From Lotus japonicus (taxonomy: Eukaryota > Streptophyta > Magnoliopsida > Fabales > Fabaceae), in assembly GCF_012489685.1 (NCBI RefSeq), contig NC_080042.1, positions 42,026,066-42,090,065 on the forward strand: a stretch of 64,000 nucleotides of DNA, given 5' to 3'. Within the stretch, counting starts at the first letter, position 1, and every line of letters begins with the position of its first letter. The position numbers were made by a program, and so were the translations under genes. This document shows positions 56,701 through 64,000 of the stretch, piece by piece. A model generated the notes under the pieces. It made no database searches, was not told where the DNA came from, and saw only the letters and a program-made list of their open reading frames with translations.

Positions 56701-58272
56701 CGCACTGAGTCGCCAGACAATTCATGTTTCATCGCTGATGATTAAGGAATTGGAACTTATCGAGACTTTTCGCGACCTCAGTTTGGGTATGCAAGTGACA
56801 CCTGGAAAATTGAGCTTTGGGATGGTGACAATCACTAGTGATTTTCTGAACGAGATCAAGGTGAAGCAACTGTTAGATGAGGAGCTGATCGAGAAATGGA
56901 ACTTGATCATTTTGGGAAAAGCGCCGGATTTCGAGGTAGGAACCGACAACATTATGCGTTGCAAAGGACGGGTCTGCGTGCCATTGGACATGGAGTTGAG
57001 AAGGATGATCCTTGACGAAGGTCACAAGAGTAGATTGAGTATTCATCCGGGATCGACAAAGATGTACCAAGATCTAAAGTTGAATTTCTGGTGGCCAAGA
57101 ATGAAGAAGAATGTAGCAGATATGTGGCGGCATGTCTGACATGTCAGAAGGCGAAGATAGAACATCAAAAGCCTGCGGGTATGTTACAGTCACTTGATGT
57201 GCCGGAGTGGAAGTGGGACAGTATCTCTATGGATTTCGTGGTAGCTTTGCCAGCTACGAGGAAGAGATTTGATTCCATTTGGGTCATTGTGGACCGTCTG
57301 ACGAAGTCAGCACATTTCATACCGGTGAAGACCACGTTCAATGTGGAGGCACTTGCAAAAGTGTATGTCGCTGAGATTGTACGACTTCATGGAGTACCCT
57401 CGAGTATTGTTTCTGACAGAGATCCGAAGTTTACTTCGCATTTCTGGAAGGCCTTGCACGAGGCGCTTGGCACGAAGTTGAGGTTGAGCTCTGCCTATCA
57501 CCCTCAGACGGATGGGCAGACAGAGAGGACGATACAGTCATTGGAAGACTTGCTGCGAGCCTGTGTACTGGATAGTCAAGAAAGCTGGGATGAGCTGTTG
57601 CCGTTGATCGAATTTACTTATAACAACAATTTTCATGCTAGTATTGGAATGGCACCTTATGAGGCTTTGTATGGGAGGAGATGTAGAACTCCTTTATGTT
57701 GGTTTCAAGATGGCGAACATCTTCTCGTTGGACCTGAATTAGTACAACAGACTACTGAGAAAGTAAAACAAATACAAGAGAAGATGAGGACGTCACAGAG
57801 TCGACAAAAGAGTTATGCTGACACACGTCGGAGAGAACTGGAGTTCGAGGCGGGAGACCATGTGTTTCTTCGCGTGACACCAACTACCGGAGTGGGAAGG
57901 GCGATAAAGTCGAGGAAGCTGACACCGAAGTTCATTGGACCGTATCAGATTATCGAGCGAGTCGGTAAAGTAGCGTATCGGATTGCGTTGCCACCATTTC
58001 TGTCCAAGATTCATGATGTGCTACACGTGTCACAATTAAGGAAATATATTCCTGATCCCTCTCACATCATCAAGGAAGATGACATCCAACTTAGAGACAA
58101 CTTGTCTTTTGAAGTGGCACCAATGAGGATTGAGGAACGTAGGATCAAGCAGTTGAGGAACAAGCAGGTTCCTCTGGTAAAAGTGATTTGGAACCAAGTC
58201 ACGGGCGATGCTACTTGGGAACTAGAAGAGAAGATGAAGGAACAGTATCCGGAACTCTTCACTGAGCCTTAA
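53784..58272 (+). pseudogene. gag-pol: Gypsy copy 2 Gag-Pol, two frameshifts
   Basis: Domains are the same as in copy 1: Gag with two zinc knuckles, protease, RT, RNase H, integrase and chromodomain-like end. One base is missing near 54031 in gag (copy 1 is intact there), after which 1,025 codons run open to 57139. The integrase frameshift near 57116 is shared with copy 1. From 57091 the frame is open to TAA at 58270-58272. A substitution near 56174 (AGG to AGA, synonymous) is the only base change I saw against copy 1 in pol. The gag defects differ between copies, while the integrase defect is common to both. Confidence 0.9.
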
Positions 58273-58309
58273 ATTTCGAGGACGAAACTTTCTTTTTGGG
58301 GGGTAGTAT

Positions 58310-61259
58310 TGTAAGACCCAAAATTTTAGAATTAAATAGATAAATGATTTCCAGCTCACGCATAGGATTCTGTGTAAGCGTGAGAGGAACTTGACTCGTG
58401 TTTAATGTTTGGATTAATATTAAGAAGAGGAAAGTTCAGGAAATGACTAAGAATAGTAACATAGTCGTTATAGGCTACGGCACGAGTTTCATTCATTTCT
58501 GCCTTAGGGCAAAACCGTTAGTAAACGACTAATTTGCACTTAAAGACACGATGGGAAACTAATTCCAAAAATCTTCAGAGAAATGTTAGAACTTCTCTTA
58601 ATCCTTCCATAATAAGCGTTTCGATACGAAACCCTGGAATTTACGAACACTCATTTCCTATTCGGAGCTTCAAACGAAGATTCCACACGCGTACGCCCAC
58701 TCTAATCGACGTTCCAAATCTTTCTTCAGAAGGAAGTTTCTACATCCGAGGTCAAAATCAAAAAGTGCATAAAGTGCATTTTAAGCCGGTAAAATTAAAA
58801 AACAAGCCTCGAAAACCAAAAATCATATTGATATTTCTTTGAAGAATTAGAAGATTCAGCGGGAAGAATATCGTGTCTAAAATACGTTGGAATCAGTAGG
58901 AAAAATCGGAATCGCGAAATAATCATTTTCTCACGTTTTCAATTTCTATAAATAGGACTTCAAAAAATGAAAAAAAATCAAAAAAAAAAATCACACAACA
59001 CACACACACGGCCGTGAACTTCTTGGAGGAAAGGAAGAGATTTGGATTTTTTCCGGTTCTTGCCTGATCGTCGCTCTGTTCGTTGCTACGCGTAGGCTTC
59101 AAGGTACTGATGTTATTTCTTTCTTCTGATCTTAAATTTTGTCGCTTTTCTCTATGTCTTTCTGTGCTCAAAGTTTTGAGCTTTTTGTAAAACTGTCCAA
59201 ATAACTTGATTTTAGTGTCTAAACTTATTCCCTGCGTTCCCCTGAGCATGTTTAGCGGATTACATTTTGCCGAATGTCGCCGAAATGCCGCCGGAATTCA
59301 TTTCTGTAGGAAATACCCATTTTTGGCTAAAGTTCCGTCCTTTTGGGCTTAAAACTCTCGACTGAGCTTAGCGTTAGTAGGATTAGTCGTCATAATCGTC
59401 GTTGGTGTCGACCCCATCTAATTTGTTTTTCGAAATTTCAGTTTTGAAATTTCTGAGCTAAAAATATTGACCAAAATACCCCTGCGACAGTTTTCGACCC
59501 GATAATTTTTCTGAGAGTTTCCCTGGCCTAGATATCGCCTAGGAATACCTAGGAATCGATTTAGACCGAAGAAAAAGTTCGGAAACCCTATTTTACATAG
59601 TGGCCGAAACCTATTGCTTAGGTACCGTGTCCAAAAATAATTTTTGAGTCTCTATGACCTGAGCCATTGCGTAGCTCTTTTGATTGTCGAAATTTTGGCG
59701 CTGGTTTCATGTCATTCCGAGTTCTGTAGCTCGAGTTATGCTCGTTTTAGCGAACGAAGTTCCGTTGTCAATTCGTGCCTTAAGAGGAACTCTGAAGCTT
59801 TAAAAGCTTTCTTTCCGGTTTCGATTAGCGTTATTAGATAGTGTTACTTCTAGTAGGGCTTGTGTTGATGATTGTGTTTCCTTGTTCTAGGTTCACAACT
59901 TCCATGCCCAACTTCTACTCACGAAGGTAAGGGTAACTCGGTTTTAGAGTGTCTTTGAGTCTTGCCTGCTTTTATCGCACTGCCTGCGTTTGAGATGAAG
60001 ATGTTTATATTGATTGGCATTGGATTATGATTATTATGCTTGCAATGTTGTATGCTTGCTTATATTGACTGTTTCTGAGGCTTGTGCCAAATGTTTTCTG
60101 AAGGCTTCGGCCGAGTAAACTTATTGAGACGTGTGTCTCCGTTTTCTGAGAGGCTTCGGCCGTTTACTGGTTTCTGTCATTGAACTGAGTTGGTATGCAA
60201 TTGAATTGAGTTATGTTCGTTGATAATAGGAATAACATGTGGTTACTCCGAATTAATCATTGGTTTGGGGATTGTTGTTGACTGACTTGGCATATAGGCT
60301 TTGGTTCTTAAGTGGCGATGAGGTGGGTGTGGTCCCACGTGATTGTCCCGTCTTTCGAGGCGTTATAAAGTGGCAATGAGGTGGGTGTGGTCCCGCGGGA
60401 TTGTCCCATCTTTCGAGATGTTCTAAAGTGGCGATGAGGTGGGTGTGGTCCCACGCGATTGTCCCGTCCGGAGTGGCGTAAAGTGGCAATGAGGTGGGTG
60501 TGGTCCCGCGTGATTGTCCCGTCTTGAGAGACGTTGCTGATCGATCCATTTTGGTAGAAGCATATAGTTGCATTATAGGGAACTAACACCTGACCCTATG
60601 TTGTTGGATTTTAGTTATTGGTTTATTGATATCTGAATTGATATTATACTGTTGAAGTTTTTGATATTTGAATTGATGTTATATGTTAGGTTGTCGATAT
60701 CCGAATTGATGTTATATGATTAGGTTGTTGATATATGAGTTTAGTTATGTTGCTGGTTTATTTACCATGATAGGTAGTTAAATTTGAATAGCATGATTTT
60801 CTCTTTCATACATGATAATTGTATGGAGTTAACCCTTTTCTATTTGCTATTTGTTGTTTGGGCGCTTAACGCTATTAGGCGATGGTGAGCCTTCCGCTGA
60901 AGCTTAGCTGTTCGAGTCGGAGACCGTGATCGTGGGCGGTCGAGTAGAGGTGGATGAAGCAGTTGCTTCTCCCTTTTTGGTGGACTATGTTTGAGTTTCT
61001 TTTTCCTTATGAAAAACTCTGTTGTTTAAACCTTATTTCGCCACTGTTAAAGTGTGCGTACTTATTTTGGAAACTTGTTCATGATGATGTAAGACACTAT
61101 TATTATTATGTCGGGAACGGGTTGTTGAATAAAGTCTATTTATATATTCAATTATGTTCAGTTGTTTCGAAAAGGGAAAAAATATATTGTGTTTTCTTAG
61201 GATTACGAAATAGTCCTTAGATTTTGTTAGTAACTAATGTGACTCCTCAGTTGAAAACC
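58310..61259 (+). repeat. Gypsy array LTR 3, nearly complete
   Basis: It starts TGTAAGACCC and runs to the gap, missing only about a dozen terminal bases. Differences from LTR 2 are almost all one-base changes in homopolymer length (for example near 58792, 58946 and 59341), which suggests sequencing noise or extreme youth. Confidence 0.93.
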
Positions 61260-61359
61260 NNNNNNNNNNNNNNNNNNNNNNNNNNNNNNNNNNNNNNNNN
61301 NNNNNNNNNNNNNNNNNNNNNNNNNNNNNNNNNNNNNNNNNNNNNNNNNNNNNNNNNNN
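61260..61359. other. Assembly gap (100 N)
   Basis: Exactly 100 N between gypsy LTR 3 and a Tat-like element; adjacency is not proven by sequence. Confidence 0.99.
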
Positions 61360-62783
61360 AGACTAGAGAACCAAGAAGCCAATGAATTGCGCAGATTGCT
61401 TCTGGGTATATGATAGATAGGCTAAAGTTGACAGAGTTAATTAAGATCAAAGAAAAGCTGAGTCCTTCGGATCTCGACATTATGGTCATTGATAATCTAA
61501 CTCCTAACGATTGGAGAAAGCCAATTGTCGAGTACCTGCAGAACCCAGTAGGGTCAACTGATAGAAGTCAAGTATAAGGCTCTAAGTTACACCATTTTAG
61601 GCAACGAGTTGTTTTAAAAAGAACGTTGACGGCACATTGTTGAAATGCTTAAGCGAGGACGACGCATTTATAGCAGTATCAGCTGCTCACGATGGCTGTG
61701 TGGTGCTCACCAAGCAGGGGCCAAAATGAAATGGATTCTATTTAGGCAAGGTTTGTATTGGCCAACTATCATGAAAGATTGCATTGAGTACGCAAAAGGT
61801 TGTCAAGATTGCCAAAAACACTCAGGAATCCAGCACGTGCCGGCTAGCGAATTGCACTCTATTATCAAGCCATGGCCTTTTAGGGGATGGGCAATAGACC
61901 TAATTGGCGAAATTCACCCAGCCTCATCAAGGCAACACAAATATATCATTGTGGCAGTCGATTATTTCACTAAATGGGTCGAAGCCATTCCACTACAGAA
62001 CGTAACACAGGAAACGGTAATCGAGTTTATACAAAACCATATCGTGTATCGATTTGGATTACCAGAGTCAATTACAACGGACCAAGGCACAGTATTTGTG
62101 GGACGCAAAGTGGCAGCTTTTGCAGAATCCTGGGGGATCAAACTCTTAACCTCGACCCCTTACTACGCTCAGGCAAACGGTCAAGTAGAGGCGGCTAATA
62201 AAATTCTAATAAGCTTAATCAAAAAGCACGTGGGTCGAAAACCAAAAAGTTGGCATGAGTCTTTAAGCCAAGTCTGTGGGTTTACAGGAATTCTCCAAGA
62301 GAAGCGACCGGAACAACGCCTTTTCGACTGGCCTATGGCCAAGAAGCCGTGCTGCCGCAGAAATATTTGCAATCGTGTCGAATTCAAAGACAAGAAGAAA
62401 TCCCAAGCGAAGTTTACTGGAATATGATGCTAGATGAAATGGTCAACCTCGACGAAGAAAGGCTCTTGGCACTAGACGTCTTAACAAGGCAAAAGGATCG
62501 CATAGCTAAAGCATACAATAAAAAGGTTAAAGATCGATCTTTTATTACAGGGGATTATGTGTGGAAAGTTATTCTTCCAATGGATAAAAAGGATAGAACT
62601 TATGGGAAATGGACCCCCAATTGGGAAGGGCCATTCGCAGTCGAGAAAACGTTACCCAATAATGCTTACGTGATTAAGGAATTGGGCAATCAGCGTCAAT
62701 GTGTTACGATAAATGGAAAGTATTTAAAAGCATATAAGCCAATGTTGCACGAACTTAAAACTCGAATGAGACATGAACGTTAA
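61360..62783 (+). pseudogene. pol: Tat-like gypsy Pol: RNase H tail and integrase, decayed
   Basis: From 61360 to ~61640 broken frames still read IASGYMIDRLK, LSPSDLDIM and DWRKPIVEYLQNP, the RNase H to integrase linker typical of Tat-lineage gypsy elements. The main frame (61645-62427) has integrase motifs GLYWPTIMKDC, CQDCQKHSG (zinc finger), WAIDLIGEIHP (first Asp), ITTDQGTVFVGRK (second Asp) and YYAQANGQVEAANK (Glu). A frameshift near 62270-62350 moves the end into another frame (to 62783), with the conserved YNKKVKDRSFITGDYVWKV and PNWEGPFAVEKTL. It inserts cDNA into the chromosome in live relatives. The 5' part is lost at the gap, and there is no 3' LTR before the window end. Confidence 0.87.
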
Positions 62784-62852
62784 GATTGCCAAATTATATT
62801 CATTGATCGAAAAACATTACAGGTATGGCAAAATACAAATAAAGCTAGAAGC

Positions 62853-63326
62853 CTAAAAGGGAAAAATGGCTCTGTATCCGTCATATCTAGCTTGCATGGG
62901 TGCTATTCGATCCACCAGCGCCACCATTTGGTCCTCAAGCCGAGCCTTCTTTTGACGAGCAACCAGGTCTTCAAGGGAGGCTATAGATATCTCGACGGCT
63001 AATAGAACGAGACCTTCGGGATCTTGTTGATCCAAAGAGGCTTGGAGAAAATCGAATTTCTCCCTCCACTCATCGATTTGGTGTTCTTGAAAGAACACCA
63101 TTACTGAAAGCTCCCGGAACTCTTCAAATAGAGGCTTGGCTTCCAAGAGGAGCCCTTGGAACTCCTGAAGAGGAATTCTAACGCGCGCGATGATTGGCCT
63201 ATGAAGCAGTTGATCAATGAGCCCTAGAAGCTCATCAAGGCCAGCAGAGGAGTCATACAGGTTCTGGAAAAGGTTCTCCTGGAAAGCCAAGTCCCTGATA
63301 CGACGAAGAATAAGTCTGCTATCCAT
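62853..63326 (-). CDS. Antisense 157-aa helical protein downstream of Tat pol
   Basis: The minus-strand ORF starts at 63324-63326 in a good context (CACCATGG) and reads MDSRLILRRIRDLAFQENLF..., ending YDGYRAIFPF. An ATG 31 codons upstream is rejected because it lies in the TATA box. The product is rich in Leu, Glu, Gln and Arg and probably helical. Its N-terminus resembles the copia antisense protein (AFQENLFQN versus AFEEDLFLN), and both end in Pro-Phe. It sits 69 bp past the pol stop, convergent with pol. Tat elements such as Grande are known to carry an accessory gene in this region with its own promoter, which supports a real gene. The function is unknown. Confidence 0.65.
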   Translation of the reverse strand: MDSRLILRRIRDLAFQENLFQNLYDSSAGLDELLGLIDQLLHRPIIARVRIPLQEFQGLLLEAKPLFEEFRELSVMVFFQEHQIDEWREKFDFLQASLDQQDPEGLVLLAVEISIASLEDLVARQKKARLEDQMVALVDRIAPMQARYDGYRAIFPF

Positions 63327-63417
63327 GGTGAAGGGTGAAAGGTTCTTAGATTGCAGGAAGAAGATGAAAATAGAAGGAAAAAGAGTTGCTGGTGGAAGAC
63401 GAGTAAAAAACGGCACC

Positions 63418-63425
63418 ATTTATAA
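63418..63425 (-). promoter_or_regulatory. TATA box of the Tat antisense gene
   Basis: The minus strand reads CCATTATAAATGG, about 92 bp before the chosen ATG, leaving a leader of some 60 nt. Confidence 0.5.
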
Positions 63426-63426
63426 T

Positions 63427-63843
63427 GGGGAAGTAACAAATAGACGCATTAATGCAAGCATGCAGTTACCAAAGCGTCAGCCAAACACGGCAAGCCACGT
63501 CAACCACCACCACAAGTAGAGGAAGTCCTTAAGTCGTTGAACAGAACGTGATAAAAAGCGTTATAAATTATCGTGGTTTTCAAGGAAACTTGGGAGTTGA
63601 AAGGTTAGTTTGAGCGCCAAGTTAGATGGTGTGAAACTCAGCAATACAATGCAGGAAGTAATGTAACGAAAACTGAATCGACAATAAAATGCAAATCGAG
63701 AAATAAAGCATGTCGAGCATTGCCAATACAAATTCATTCATTAATCAGAAAACGGACAGAGTTACAGGAATGATTGTTACAAAGTTGGCAACAAAGGCCA
63801 TAATAGATCCATGGCCATTACAATAAAACAACAATTATGAAGC
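63427..63843. other. Non-coding stretch between two antisense ORFs
   Basis: I see no supported gene in these 417 bp. They separate the promoter of the first minus-strand ORF from the stop of the next. Confidence 0.5.
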
Positions 63844-64000
63844 CTAAATTCTCGACTTGAAGGCTTCAAGCTGAACCCCGGCAGCAGCAATCCTAGAATC
63901 CAAGCTTTGCTTTACGCGCCGCTCCGCTGCAACCTCTTTAGAAAGTTGAGCTGTCGATAACATCACATTTGTACACTCAGCAGCAAGAGTATTCAGCCGG
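63844..64000 (-). CDS. Second antisense ORF, C-terminus only
   Basis: On the minus strand the frame is open from the window edge to TAG at 63844-63846, giving 51 residues with Ala-, Leu-, Glu- and Arg-rich heptad-like sequence (LSKEVAAERRVKQSLDSRIA), ending EAFKSRI. A coiled-coil C-terminus is likely. It is too short for family assignment; a mobile-domain or transposon-like protein with a coiled-coil tail is possible but unproven. Confidence 0.5.
   Translation of the reverse strand, partial: RLNTLAAECTNVMLSTAQLSKEVAAERRVKQSLDSRIAAAGVQLEAFKSRI

Larger units (their letters stand above)
44258..61259 (+). mobile_element. Tandem gypsy array LTR-INT-LTR-INT-LTR (Tekay/Del-like)
   Basis: Three LTRs (44258-45632 partial, 50491-53451 full, 58310-61259 nearly full) alternate with two internal regions of exactly 4,858 bp each (45633-50490 and 53452-58309). 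The internal copies differ by one substitution seen by eye and about four single-base indels. The protein order PR-RT-RH-IN and a chromodomain-like C-terminus place it among chromoviruses, most like Tekay/Del. Such arrays arise by unequal recombination between LTRs, but assembly duplication is also possible because the array fills one contig bounded by gaps. Confidence 0.9.

Noticed and set aside
63327..63419. Upstream ATG that would extend the Tat antisense protein by 31 residues
   Set aside because: The ATG lies in the TATA-like sequence and the ATG at 63326 has a better context.

Overview
This 64-kb window looks like a piece of plant nuclear repeat DNA, most likely from a legume. It is built almost entirely of nested LTR retrotransposons. 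I found no convincing host gene, no rRNA or tRNA gene, and no CRISPR array. The plant call rests on initiator-Met-tRNA primer sites (TGGTATCAGAGC), a Sirevirus-type Ty1/copia family with an extra 'envelope-like' ORF, chromovirus (Tekay/Del-like) and Tat-like Ty3/gypsy proteins, and GC-poor LTRs. The legume call is inference from the resemblance to SIRE1-type elements. Three runs of exactly 100 N (11177-11276, 44158-44257, 61260-61359) divide the window into four contigs.

Contig 1 (1-11176) holds an old LTR fragment (1-828). Inserted in it is a very young gypsy-related element (829-11176) with ~3.9-kb LTRs but only ~1.4 kb of internal DNA, encoding a Gag and nothing else: a non-autonomous TR-GAG-type element. 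A solo copia LTR (1035-2240, 5-bp TSD) sits in its 5' LTR.

Contig 2 (11277-44157) is a nest of three SIRE-like copia elements. A (11277-18226) lacks its 5' half. B (18227-33479) is the oldest and most broken, and is interrupted by a minus-strand ~3-kb solo gypsy LTR that itself carries a second solo LTR. C (33652-44157) lacks its 3' LTR. Their shared order is LTR, PBS, gag, pol (PR-IN-RT-RH), ~0.45-kb spacer, 'env-like' ORF, a 130-codon gene on the OPPOSITE strand with its own TATA box, multiple polypurine tracts, LTR.

Contig 3 (44258-61259) is a tandem LTR-INT-LTR-INT-LTR array of one Tekay/Del-like element whose two internal regions are virtually identical. Contig 4 (61360-64000) is a decayed Tat-like integrase followed by two minus-strand ORFs, the first with its own TATA box.

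The most interesting signals are: (i) the antisense coiled-coil gene with a conserved private promoter, intact in all three copia copies although the sense genes around it are broken, and a similarly placed and faintly similar antisense gene in the unrelated Tat element; (ii) a 154-codon ORF inside a solo gypsy LTR whose frame is restored exactly across a later insertion; (iii) probable leader introns that splice out the PBS in the gypsy elements; (iv) tandem repeats and hairpin arrays in the long gypsy LTRs with covarying stems. All similarity statements are by eye.
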